From contig CAINDO010000174.1 of NCBI GenBank assembly GCA_903847385.1, positions 1-42,612 on the forward strand: a DNA stretch of 42,612 bases, in the 5' to 3' direction. The first letter of the stretch is position 1; the number at the start of each line of letters is the position of its first letter. The notes beneath the pieces are model-generated. The model did no database searches, was not told the origin of the DNA, and was given only the letters and a program-made list of their open reading frames with translations. This document shows, one piece after another, positions 35,625 through 42,612 of the stretch. This DNA is from an uncultured Myxococcales bacterium (GTDB lineage Bacteria; Myxococcota_A; Bradymonadia; UBA7976; UBA1532). Position numbers and translations under genes: made by a program.

Positions 35625-35626
35625 GC

Positions 35627-36826
35627 TCAGAGCGCCTCGACGATGACCGCGATGCCCTGGCCGCCGCCGATGCAGGCGCTGCCGAGGGCGTAGCGGCCGC
35701 CGCGGCGCTTGAGCTCGTAGAGCAGGTGCGTGGTGATGCGGGCGCCGCTGGCGGCGAGGGGGTGACCGAGGGCGATGGCGCCGCCGTTCACGTTCGTCTT
35801 GTCGCGGGGCAGCTCCAGGGCCTTCTCGACGGCCAGGTACTGCGGGGCGAAGGCCTCGTTGACCTCGAACAGATCGATGTCGCCGATGCCGAGGCCGGCG
35901 CGCTCCAGGGCGGCGCGGGCGGCGGGCACGGGGCCGATGCCCATGATGGTGGGATCGCAGCCCGTCACGCCCCACTGCACCAGGCGGCCGATGGGCTTCA
36001 GGCCGTTGGCCTGGGCGTAGCCGGCGGTGGACATGACCAGCGCGGCGGCGCCGTCGCAGATGCCGCTGGCGTTGCCGGCCGTCACGGTGCCGTCCTTCTT
36101 GAACACGGGCTTGAGCTTGTTCAGGCCCTCGATCGTCGTTTCGGGGCGGGGGTGCTCGTCCGTGTCGAAGGACACCGTGCCCTTGCGGGTATTGAGCTCG
36201 ATGGCGGCGATCTCGTCCTTGAACTTGCCGGCGGCGTTCGCGGCGCCCCAGGTCTGTTGGCTGCGCAGGGCGAAGGCGTCGCAGTCGGCGCGGCTGATCT
36301 GGTACTTCTCGGCCAGGTTCTCGGCCGTGATGGCCATGGGCATGCCGGTGTAGGTGTCCGTCAGGCACGTCCAGAGGGTGTCCTCGAGCTCGTTCGGCTT
36401 GCCGAAGGTCAGCCCGTTGCGCGCGCCGCGGACCACGTGGGGCGCCTGGCTCATGCTCTCGGTGCCGCCGACGAGGCAGACCTGCGAGTCGCCCAGGAGC
36501 AGCTCGCGGGCGGCCTGGGAGACGGCCTCGAAGCCGGAGCCGCAGAGGCGGTTGAGGGTGAGCGCGGGCACGCTGGCGGGCAGGCCGTTGCGCAGGCCGA
36601 CGTGGCGGGCCAGGTAGATGGCGTCCTTCGAGGTCTGCAGCACGTTGCCGAAGAACACGTGCCCGAACTGGTCGGCGGCCACGCCGCTCTGGGCGATGGC
36701 GGCCTTGGCGGCGTGCACGCCCAGGTCGGTGGCGGTCAGGTCCTTGAGGGCGCCGTTGAAGGTGCCGAAGGCGGTGCGCTTGGCGCCGAGGAAGACGATG
36801 TCGGTCGCGAGGGACTTGGCGGGCAT
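35627..36826 (-). CDS. Acetyl-CoA acetyltransferase (thiolase)
   Basis: 399 residues, typical length. All catalytic elements are present: nucleophile Cys95 in NRLCGSG, NEAFA, His355 in GAIALGHPLAASGAR and Cys385 in SACIGGGQG. ATG 36826 is preceded by AGGAG, 7 nt away. As a thiolase it condenses two acetyl-CoA to acetoacetyl-CoA or cleaves 3-ketoacyl-CoA. It is the first gene of an operon with the LeuA-like enzyme, hinting at a shared pathway of acyl-CoA chain building or branched-chain metabolism; no pathway is proven. Confidence 0.93.
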   Translation of the reverse strand: MPAKSLATDIVFLGAKRTAFGTFNGALKDLTATDLGVHAAKAAIAQSGVAADQFGHVFFGNVLQTSKDAIYLARHVGLRNGLPASVPALTLNRLCGSGFEAVSQAARELLLGDSQVCLVGGTESMSQAPHVVRGARNGLTFGKPNELEDTLWTCLTDTYTGMPMAITAENLAEKYQISRADCDAFALRSQQTWGAANAAGKFKDEIAAIELNTRKGTVSFDTDEHPRPETTIEGLNKLKPVFKKDGTVTAGNASGICDGAAALVMSTAGYAQANGLKPIGRLVQWGVTGCDPTIMGIGPVPAARAALERAGLGIGDIDLFEVNEAFAPQYLAVEKALELPRDKTNVNGGAIALGHPLAASGARITTHLLYELKRRGGRYALGSACIGGGQGIAVIVEAL

Positions 36827-36863
36827 CTGTAGGCTCCTGGCCGGTGAGGGCGGGTGGTGATCG

Positions 36864-36888
36864 AAAAACCGGCGCGCAGTGTAGCGCG
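36864..36888 (-). terminator. Possible intrinsic terminator after the toxin operon, overlapping a -10-like box
   Basis: Minus strand: CGCGC, 6-nt loop TACACT, GCGCG, four bases, then TTTTT, about 35 nt past the immunity-candidate stop. The loop TACACT is also a fair -10 hexamer that could serve the thiolase gene 45 nt downstream, so one site may end one transcript and start the next. The stem is short. Confidence 0.35.
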
Positions 36889-36923
36889 TCGACCGCGAAC
36901 CAGCACCGTCGAAGCGACGCCGA

Positions 36924-37637
36924 TCACGTCCCGGCGGGTTCGTCCCAGCGGGCGGCGTCACCGTCGACGGCGTAGGCCGTGTAGAGCCCGCCGACCGTCA
37001 GGCCCTCGGCGAGCCAGACGAAGAAGTCGGACATGCTCTCGTCGTCGTCGGAGTAGGGGTCGAAGCCGGCGGGCGCGGGCGTGTAGTCGAGCGCGGCGAC
37101 CTCGCGATCGCCCACCGTGAGCCGGAACGTGTTCACGCCCGGGCCGGTGTCGCGCTCGACCCGCGCCGAGGTCTGACCGCGGACCAGGCGGGTGCGGGCC
37201 CCGTTGCAGAAGAAGACCGGCCCGGCCGCGGTGGCGAAGACACCCACGGCCACCTCGCCCACGACCACGTAGAACCCGGTCCAGAGCGAGGCGCCGGCCG
37301 GTTTCATCGTCCGCCAGACCTCGCGGTAGTCGCCGGTCAGGGCGTCGTAGACCAGCACGCGGTCGAAGAGATCGTGGTGCCGCAGGAAGATGTGTTCGTC
37401 GGCCGTCGCCACGTGCCCGCGCTCGCCCCGCAGGGCGGACACCCGGGCCTCGAAGGTGGGCGCGTCGACGAAGTCCGCGTCCTCGTCCAGCGGGTGCGCG
37501 AGCGTGTGCAGATGACTCATGTCGCGCACGAAGCCGCCCGTGTCCCAGTCGAAGGCGAGCACGTCCATGCCGCCCTCGGGGGTGGAGATGCCCTTGACCG
37601 GCCGGTCGCCGACGATGCAATACACGGGCAGGTCCAT
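36924..37637 (-). CDS. Candidate immunity protein of the toxin locus (237 aa)
   Basis: ATG 37637, GGGAGG 10 nt upstream, starting 3 nt after the stop of the RelA/SpoT-like toxin segment, so it is probably translated with it. Soluble, acidic, mostly beta with aromatic residues (GFYVVVGEVAVGVFATAAGPVFFCNGARTR), no signal peptide or membrane helix. No family is recognised. The immediate downstream position is the usual place for an immunity gene, and an acidic cytoplasmic protein is a typical inhibitor; that is the only basis for the call. It could equally be a regulator or an unrelated enzyme. Confidence 0.6.
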   Translation of the reverse strand: MDLPVYCIVGDRPVKGISTPEGGMDVLAFDWDTGGFVRDMSHLHTLAHPLDEDADFVDAPTFEARVSALRGERGHVATADEHIFLRHHDLFDRVLVYDALTGDYREVWRTMKPAGASLWTGFYVVVGEVAVGVFATAAGPVFFCNGARTRLVRGQTSARVERDTGPGVNTFRLTVGDREVAALDYTPAPAGFDPYSDDDESMSDFFVWLAEGLTVGGLYTAYAVDGDAARWDEPAGT

Positions 37638-37640
37638 GGC

Positions 37641-38699
37641 TCAGTTGCCTCCCGTGGCCTTCTCGATCGCCTCGTTGTACAGGCGCCGCGACTCCCCGTT
37701 GGCCCAATCGATCTTGTCGAGCTCCGCCTTGGTCAGGGCGCGCCCTTCCTTGGCGGCGGTGGCTTCGATCGAGCGGATGATCTCGTACAGGTGGTGGCCC
37801 TCGCCGCCCTTGACGGACAGGATCTGTTCCAGGTGCAGCTGCACCTCGCAGACGTGGCCGTTGGACATGCGCACCGTCAGCAGGATGTCTCGATAACCGG
37901 CCGAGGTCGGCTTGGAGAAACGGTCCTTGATGTTGACGATCTCGTACTTGGACTTGAGCAGGTCCAGGCCCTTGTACACATCCTCGAGCTTCTTGTACTC
38001 GACCGAGGCGCGGGCCAGGTCCGTCAGGCGAGAGGCGTCGCCCTTGTATTCGACGGTGACCTTCTCCATGGCACGCTCGCGACCCTTGAGCTTCTCCGGG
38101 ATGATGGGTTTGCCACCCGTCTTGCCGGCGATGTCCAGGGTGGCGTCGCTGAGCTCCTTCTGCGCGACGGCGGCCTCCTTGTAGAGCTGCTCGATGTCAC
38201 CGGTGCGCTGCGCGCCCTTGGGCGTGGTGGCCGCGTCGGTCTTGGGCGTCTCGGTCTTGGGCGCGTCCGTCTTCGGGGTCTCGGTCTTGGGACCCTCCGT
38301 CCGGGGGCCGTCCGTCTGGGGGCCGTCCGTCTTCGGGCCGTCCTTGGGGCCGGCGTTCGTGTCGACCTTGGCGTCCGGCGTCGAGTGCGTGTTGACGCTG
38401 GCGCCGCCCCCGCCACCGCTGGGCCGCGGCGCCTTCAGCTCCTGGAGGGCCTTCTCGATGTATCCGGGGTCCTGCTTCTTCAGCCAGTCGCCGAAGTTCT
38501 GCAGGAGCTTGTCCACGTTCTCGTTCGGCCGGGAGGACGCGCCGATGATCTTGTCGAAGATCGCCTTGCGGTCCTTGAGCGTGCCCTCGAGCAGGTCCTT
38601 CTCGTACTTCTTAACGAGGAAGTCGAAGGAGGGGCCGAGCTCGTCCCCGTAGCGCTGGAGATTGACCTCGTAGATGTATTGGCGCAGCGGGCCGGGGGG
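37641..38699 (-). CDS. Toxin C-terminal segment with RelA/SpoT-like domain, cut off from its carrier by a frame change
   Basis: Reading frame continuous from the six-C run at 38694-38699 to the stop at 37641. The first start codon is GTG 38516, with no ribosome site, yet 60 well-formed residues precede it (from LRQYIYEVNLQRYGDELG to KAIFDKIIGASSRPNENVDK), which join smoothly onto the carrier. A Thr/Pro/Lys linker (KTDGPQTDGP-type repeats) separates this from a domain of about 140 residues resembling RelA/SpoT alarmone synthetases: KGRERAMEKVTVEYKGD, DLARASVEY, IKDRFSKPTSAGYRDI, NGHVCEVQLHLEQI, GHHLYEIIR. GYRD corresponds to the GYQSLH element and EVQLH to EVQIR with the catalytic Glu. Toxic alarmone synthetases (for example Tas1, toxSAS) are known; whether this one makes ppGpp, ppApp or something else is open. 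Confidence 0.75.
   Translation of the reverse strand, partial: PPGPLRQYIYEVNLQRYGDELGPSFDFLVKKYEKDLLEGTLKDRKAIFDKIIGASSRPNENVDKLLQNFGDWLKKQDPGYIEKALQELKAPRPSGGGGGASVNTHSTPDAKVDTNAGPKDGPKTDGPQTDGPRTEGPKTETPKTDAPKTETPKTDAATTPKGAQRTGDIEQLYKEAAVAQKELSDATLDIAGKTGGKPIIPEKLKGRERAMEKVTVEYKGDASRLTDLARASVEYKKLEDVYKGLDLLKSKYEIVNIKDRFSKPTSAGYRDILLTVRMSNGHVCEVQLHLEQILSVKGGEGHHLYEIIRSIEATAAKEGRALTKAELDKIDWANGESRRLYNEAIEKATGGN
38234..38350 (-). repeat. Tandem repeat encoding a Lys-Thr-Pro linker in the toxin segment
   Basis: About eight 15-bp units encode GPKTD, GPQTD, GPRTE, TPKTD and TPKTE-type pentapeptides between the toxin's linker helix and its RelA/SpoT-like domain. Such units can change number in frame. 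Confidence 0.7.
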
Positions 38700-41600
38700 T
38701 CAGATCCTTGTATTGGTGACCCAGGTCGCGGCGGGCCTGGTGGAGCGCGCGGGCGATCTCTTCCGGAGACTTTCCGGCCTTGATCATGTCATCGGCCACC
38801 TTCTTGAGGTCGGCGACCTTGCCCTCGTACTCGGCGCGCAGCGGGCTCTCTTTGAGATTGCCCTTCATGGGGGCGACGGTCTCGTCGACCTTGGCGTGCA
38901 GGTCGGCCTTCACGTCCGCGCCCGCTTCGACCTTGGGCGCGTCCGTCTTGCCCGGGCCGAGCAGCTTGGGCTCCTCGGTCTTGCCGGGGCCGAGCAGCTT
39001 GGGCTCGTCCTTGGGGGCCGGCAGGAGCTTGGGCTCCTCGACCTTGCCGGGGCCGAGCAGCTTGGGCTCCTCGACCTTGCCCGGGCCGAGCAGCTTGGGC
39101 TGCTCCTTGGGGGCGGGCAGGAGCTTGGGCTGCTCCTTGGGGGCGGGCAGGAGCTTGGTCTCCTTGGCGGCCTTCTCGGCGGCTTCCTTGGCGACCCGCT
39201 CGGCCTCGGCCCGGATCGTGGCCTCGGCGGCCTCCTTGGTGGTCTTCTCGGCGGCCTCCTTGGCGGCGCGCTCGGCGGCCTGCTTGGCGGCGGCCTCCGC
39301 CTCGGCCTTGATGGTCTGTTCGGCGACCTCTTTCGTGACGGACTTGTCCGCCTGTTCGATCGCTTCCTTGGTGGCCTTCTCGGTGGCTTCCTTGGTGGTC
39401 TGTTCGCCGGCCTCTTTGGCCGCGGCTTTGCCGATGCCGAGCTTGGAGAGCACCTTGCCGAAGTAGGGCGCCAACAGACCGCCGCCGAAGTTGCCGATGA
39501 AGTTCGACACCACGTTGCCGGTCATGGCATCCCAGAAGGTCTTGAGAGAGACCTCCTTGCCGTCCCAGATGCGCCCGATGGTGTCCGTGATGCCGGAGCC
39601 GATGGTGTCGATGACGGTCCCGACGACCGTCTCGGCCATGAACACACCGGCCTTGACGGCGAACTTCTTGAGGACCTCTTCGCCGAACTTCTTGCCGATC
39701 ATCGTGGTCAGCTTGCCCGCGACCGCGCTGCCCGCGCCGGCGCCGACCAGGTTGATGAGACCCTCGACCGCGCCGATGGCCGCGGCCTTGCCGACGTCCT
39801 TCCACGTGATGTCTTCGCCCGATGCCCACTTCTCGACACACATCTTCGCCACGCCACCGGCGGCGCCGATGAGGAGCGACAGACCGATCAGCGCGACGAG
39901 GCCGATGCCCGAGGCGGCCAGCGCGGCGATGGCCGCGGTCACGATGATCGAGATGATGATGGTCAGGACGACCGCGACCCACTTCTTCCACGAAGGCTGG
40001 ACCTTGCCCGCGGCCTCGTTCGCCTTCTTCGTGACCTCCGCGTCGATGCCCGACAGACTGCTCTGGAAGTCCTTGTTCAGATCCTGCGTGCTCTTGGAGA
40101 GCGTGCCACCCAGGTTGCCCGTGACCTTGGTGAAGTCGGCGTCCAGCTTGGCCGAGGCGTCCTTGATGTCCTTGCAGGCGTCCGTCTTGGCGTTGCCCAT
40201 GCCTTCGGTGGCGCCCTGGCCCACCGCCTGCAACGCCTGCTGCGCGCCCTGCGCCTCGCCCTGCGCCGTCTGCGCGGCCTGCTGCCCGGCGGCCTGCGCG
40301 TCCTGCTGGGCGGTCTGTACGGTCTGATCGCCCGCCTGCTGGAACTGCTGATGCGACTGTCCCAGGCTGGTGCGCAGCTCGTCCGCGCCCTGGGAGATGC
40401 CCTGGTCCGCCTGCTGGACGACCTCGTCCAGCTTGGAGAGCGCCGAATCGAGGCTCTGCTGGAGACGGTCGTTGTCCGGGAGCTCGACGGCCTCGGCCTG
40501 CGCCACGGTCTCGTCGATCTTGGCCTGCAGCTGCTCGGCGGCCTGGTCGAGCATCTGCGCCAGGCCATCGCGCCGGGCCTGGCTCTGCTGCTCGATCTCC
40601 TGGGACTGGCCGGCGGCCTTCTCGTCCAGCTCGGCCGTCTTGGCGGCCTCGAGGCCGGCGAAGGCCCTTTCGGCGCCGGCGAGCGCGCCGTCCACGGCGG
40701 CGAGCTTCTGGTCGCGGACCCGGTCGGCGTTGGCCAGATCGCCCTGCTCGCGGGCGTCGATCTGCTTCAGCGCGCCGGACTTGGCGGCGTCCACGGCCTG
40801 GGCGGCGGCGTCCGCGCGCTGGGTCAGGCCGTCCACCACCTGGGCCTGCCCCTGGGGCATGGCCTTGGCGGTCTCTTCGGCCTTCTTGGCGAACTCGGCC
40901 TGGTAGGCTTTGCCGACGTCCTTGGCCGCCTGGACCTTGGCGTCGTGTTTGTTCTGCTCGTAGTTCTCGCCCTCGAAGAACGACGAGAGGCGACCCTGCT
41001 TGGGGACCTCGGCGGCCTGATAGCCCTGGGCGCGGCGCTCGGCGATGGCCACGGCCTGATCGCCGGCGGCCTTGCCCGCGGCGCGGGCCTCGTCGGCGGC
41101 CTTGGTGAAGGCCTCGGCGACCTTGCTGCCGATCTCGCCCTTCAGCTTGGCGACGTTGCCCGACTCGGTCTGGTGGGTCTGCGCGATGGCCTGGCGGGCG
41201 CCGGACGCGTCCGCCTTGATCTGCGCCGTGACCTGGGCGTGGCTCTGCGCGATGCCCGCGCGGGCCGAGGCGGCCTCCTGCTCGGCGGCGGCGCGGGCCT
41301 GGGCGATGGCCTGACCGATGGCGGCCTTCTGCTGGGCGAGCGTCTGCTCGAGCTGGGCCTGGGCCTCCTGCCGGGCCTGCTCCACGGCCGGGTCGATCTT
41401 CTGCTTCAGGGCATCCAGGGCCTGCTTGCGCGTCTCGGCCTGGGCCTTGAACTGCTCCAGCGCCGTCCCGGCGTCCGCGCGGCGGCGGGCGGCCACGGCC
41501 TGCATGCCCTGGGGCTCCACGAGGCCCACGGCGTTGCCGGTGCGCACGCGGGCGGCCTCGGCCTCGCTGGGGCTGTTCAGCCGCACGGGGACCGAGCCGT

Positions 41601-42432
41601 CCGCCATCGCCGGGAGCTGGTCGATGGGCTGGACGTCCGCCATGGCTTCGGGGCGCACCACGGCCAACACGACCTTCTGGCCGATGTCGCCTCCGGCGTC
41701 CTTCACGGCGGGCGCGGCGGCGGGCTTCTCGCCGCCCCCCTGCGCCGGTCCGGGCGAAGCGTCCGTCGGTGCCGCAGCTTCTTCGGTCGCGCCCTCGGGG
41801 CCCGGCGCCCCGCCGCCAGCGGCCTCGGTCGTCGGCTGTCCGGCGGGTGCGGGTCCGCCCTCGGCCACCGGCGCCGCGCCCGGCACCCCGCCCTGCAGGG
41901 CCGCGAGGCCCCCGGGCGCCTGACCGTCGCCCTCGCCGGCGGTCTCCGTCGCGGCCTCGTCCGTCTCGGCTTCTTCCGTACCGGCCTCTTCGGCCTCGGC
42001 GTCCTCGCCCGTCGGCGCGTCCCCGCCCTCGGGGGAATCGCCCTGGTCGGCCTCGAGGCCCTTCGTATCTTGGGCCAGGTTCGGCTGCGCGGCGACCGCG
42101 GGCCCGGAGGCGCCGGCGGACACGCCGCCGGAGGCCTTCTCGTCACCGCGGGGGCCCTCGCTGGCGGGGACCTGGAGCATGTCCGGCGTGCCGCCGGCGT
42201 CCGGCTCGTTGGGCGCGGGGGGACCTTCGTCGGCGCCGGCGCCGGCGCCGCCGTTCATCAGGGCGTCGGCCCACTCTTCGGACTGGGCCAGCGCGGCCTC
42301 GGCCTGGGGGCCGGCGTCCGGGAGATCGAGGCCGAGACCCGAGAGCTGCTGGAGCTGCTCGGCGGCGAGTCCGCCGGCCTTGGCCGGGGGACGGGGAACC
42401 TTGCCCGAAGCCGAGGAGTGCTCGCGTCTCAC
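38611..42432 (-). CDS. Polymorphic toxin carrier, Ala/Gln coiled coil and hydrophobic block (1273 aa)
   Basis: GTG 42432 is preceded by GGGAG and a 7-nt spacer and overlaps the upstream gene's stop (GTGA). Residues 1-270 are low-complexity, Gly/Pro/Ala/Glu-rich. About 320-790 is Ala/Gln-rich coiled coil. About 815-865 is strongly hydrophobic (VAVVLTIIISIIVTAAIAAL and following), possibly a membrane-insertion or pore-like part, followed by Gly-rich segments and helices (about 870-1000). About 1000-1090 is Ala/Lys/Glu helix, then about seven 10-11-residue repeats (PKLLPAPKEQ, PKLLGPGKVEE). The frame reads HQYKDLTP at about residue 1242, then 26 unrelated Arg/Pro-rich residues and a stop; the continuation in another frame looks native. 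No PAAR, RHS or VgrG domain is seen; carriage by a contractile injection system or another secretion route is only inference. Confidence 0.8.
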   Translation of the reverse strand: MRREHSSASGKVPRPPAKAGGLAAEQLQQLSGLGLDLPDAGPQAEAALAQSEEWADALMNGGAGAGADEGPPAPNEPDAGGTPDMLQVPASEGPRGDEKASGGVSAGASGPAVAAQPNLAQDTKGLEADQGDSPEGGDAPTGEDAEAEEAGTEEAETDEAATETAGEGDGQAPGGLAALQGGVPGAAPVAEGGPAPAGQPTTEAAGGGAPGPEGATEEAAAPTDASPGPAQGGGEKPAAAPAVKDAGGDIGQKVVLAVVRPEAMADVQPIDQLPAMADGSVPVRLNSPSEAEAARVRTGNAVGLVEPQGMQAVAARRRADAGTALEQFKAQAETRKQALDALKQKIDPAVEQARQEAQAQLEQTLAQQKAAIGQAIAQARAAAEQEAASARAGIAQSHAQVTAQIKADASGARQAIAQTHQTESGNVAKLKGEIGSKVAEAFTKAADEARAAGKAAGDQAVAIAERRAQGYQAAEVPKQGRLSSFFEGENYEQNKHDAKVQAAKDVGKAYQAEFAKKAEETAKAMPQGQAQVVDGLTQRADAAAQAVDAAKSGALKQIDAREQGDLANADRVRDQKLAAVDGALAGAERAFAGLEAAKTAELDEKAAGQSQEIEQQSQARRDGLAQMLDQAAEQLQAKIDETVAQAEAVELPDNDRLQQSLDSALSKLDEVVQQADQGISQGADELRTSLGQSHQQFQQAGDQTVQTAQQDAQAAGQQAAQTAQGEAQGAQQALQAVGQGATEGMGNAKTDACKDIKDASAKLDADFTKVTGNLGGTLSKSTQDLNKDFQSSLSGIDAEVTKKANEAAGKVQPSWKKWVAVVLTIIISIIVTAAIAALAASGIGLVALIGLSLLIGAAGGVAKMCVEKWASGEDITWKDVGKAAAIGAVEGLINLVGAGAGSAVAGKLTTMIGKKFGEEVLKKFAVKAGVFMAETVVGTVIDTIGSGITDTIGRIWDGKEVSLKTFWDAMTGNVVSNFIGNFGGGLLAPYFGKVLSKLGIGKAAAKEAGEQTTKEATEKATKEAIEQADKSVTKEVAEQTIKAEAEAAAKQAAERAAKEAAEKTTKEAAEATIRAEAERVAKEAAEKAAKETKLLPAPKEQPKLLPAPKEQPKLLGPGKVEEPKLLGPGKVEEPKLLPAPKDEPKLLGPGKTEEPKLLGPGKTDAPKVEAGADVKADLHAKVDETVAPMKGNLKESPLRAEYEGKVADLKKVADDMIKAGKSPEEIARALHQARRDLGHQYKDLTPRPAAPIHLRGQSPALRGRARPLLRLPR
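38694..38699 (-). other. Run of six C: site of frame change between toxin carrier and C-terminal domain
   Basis: On the minus strand the carrier reads GAT CTG ACC CCC CGG; skipping one C gives ACC CCC GGC CCG CTG, the native-looking frame of the downstream segment. The shift is +1 relative to the carrier. A C-run is a typical slippage site for polymerase, ribosome or sequencing reads, and which applies cannot be told from this sequence. Confidence 0.75.
38931..39160 (-). repeat. Tandem 30-33-bp repeat encoding the PKLL linker
   Basis: About seven copies, alternating PKLLPAPKEQ and PKLLGPGKVEE types, in the carrier's linker before the toxin end. Near-identical adjacent copies suggest recent expansion by slippage or recombination. 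Confidence 0.8.
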
Positions 42433-42612
42433 TGGTCGTCTCCCATGCTCAGAAGCTCTTCGACGGTGGGCATCGGCGGCTTCCAGCCGGCGGTGGCGCG
42501 GTCGATGGCTGCGCGCGCGTCGGCATGGTAGCGCGCCAGGGTCTCTTCGCGGGTTTCGATCGCGTCGAACTGCCCGAGCGCCGTCACGGCGCGGCGCAGG
42601 CTGGCCAGCAGC
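42429..42612 (-). CDS. Hypothetical protein, C-terminal fragment (about 60 residues)
   Basis: A minus-strand frame entering from the right edge and ending in TGA at 42429, overlapping the carrier's GTG start by 4 nt. The visible part is helical and charged, with TALGQFDAIETREETLARY then DRATAGWKPPMPTVEELLSM, and shows no recognised domain. The overlap places it in the same operon as the toxin, where a chaperone or adaptor for the toxin carrier would fit, but this is only position-based. Confidence 0.6.
   Translation of the reverse strand, partial: LLASLRRAVTALGQFDAIETREETLARYHADARAAIDRATAGWKPPMPTVEELLSMGDDQ

Noticed and set aside
37641..38516. Treating the RelA/SpoT segment as an independent gene starting at GTG 38516
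   Set aside because: No ribosome site precedes GTG 38516 and about 60 native-looking residues lie upstream in the same frame, continuous with the carrier across the C-run.

Overview
The window is very GC-rich (about 70% or more by eye) and densely coded, with 28 protein-coding segments covering nearly all of it. The gene content suggests a Myxococcota (myxobacteria-like) or closely related deltaproteobacterial genome. The grounds are long cysteine-rich lipoproteins with MopE-like metal-binding repeats, a Ser/Thr kinase beside an FHA-type enhancer-binding protein, small two-helix membrane proteins of myxobacterial type, and several hypothetical lipoproteins. This is an inference from gene types; there is no rRNA or other marker.

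Layout. 1-12,240 (minus): an FHA/AAA+ activator, a non-RD Ser/Thr kinase with a helical-repeat tail, a 2372-residue cysteine-rich lipoprotein preceded by a near-consensus sigma-54 promoter, and the start of a second lipoprotein. 12,275-14,440: a DUF222-like HNH endonuclease gene, then about 950 bp without a convincing gene but full of structure: two convergent arrays of a 21-bp repeat inside 11-bp inverted repeats, 16-bp iteron-like repeats, and a nested direct/inverted-repeat element. 14,442-17,508 (minus): pntA-pntB, the proton-translocating transhydrogenase. 17,655-22,982 (plus): a GNAT/FemAB-like acyltransferase, a cardiolipin synthase, a YfiR-like periplasmic protein and a TonB-dependent receptor. 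22,999-27,695: short lipoprotein and membrane-protein genes on both strands, a glycosyltransferase and a small HExxH protein. 27,703-32,178 (minus): motA-motB and two exported alpha-toroid (prenyltransferase/squalene-oxidase repeat) proteins. 32,307-34,374 (plus): a small helical protein and a GMC oxidoreductase, joined by a duplicated gene junction. 34,362-36,826 (minus): a thiolase and a LeuA/homocitrate-synthase-like enzyme. 36,924-42,612 (minus): a polymorphic-toxin locus.

The toxin locus is a strong candidate for new biology. A 1273-codon carrier (Ala/Gln-rich coiled coil, hydrophobic block, Lys/Pro repeat linker) runs, through one frame change at a run of six C, into a segment ending in a RelA/SpoT-like (alarmone synthetase) domain. 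A 237-aa candidate immunity gene follows 3 nt later. Removing one C would give a single polypeptide of about 1596 residues, so the case is either programmed or phase-variable frameshifting, a decayed toxin, or a sequencing error. The second strong candidate is the foldback/21-bp repeat locus beside the HNH gene. The third is a possible regulatory circuit in which kinase and FHA activator control the adjacent sigma-54 promoter of the giant lipoprotein gene.
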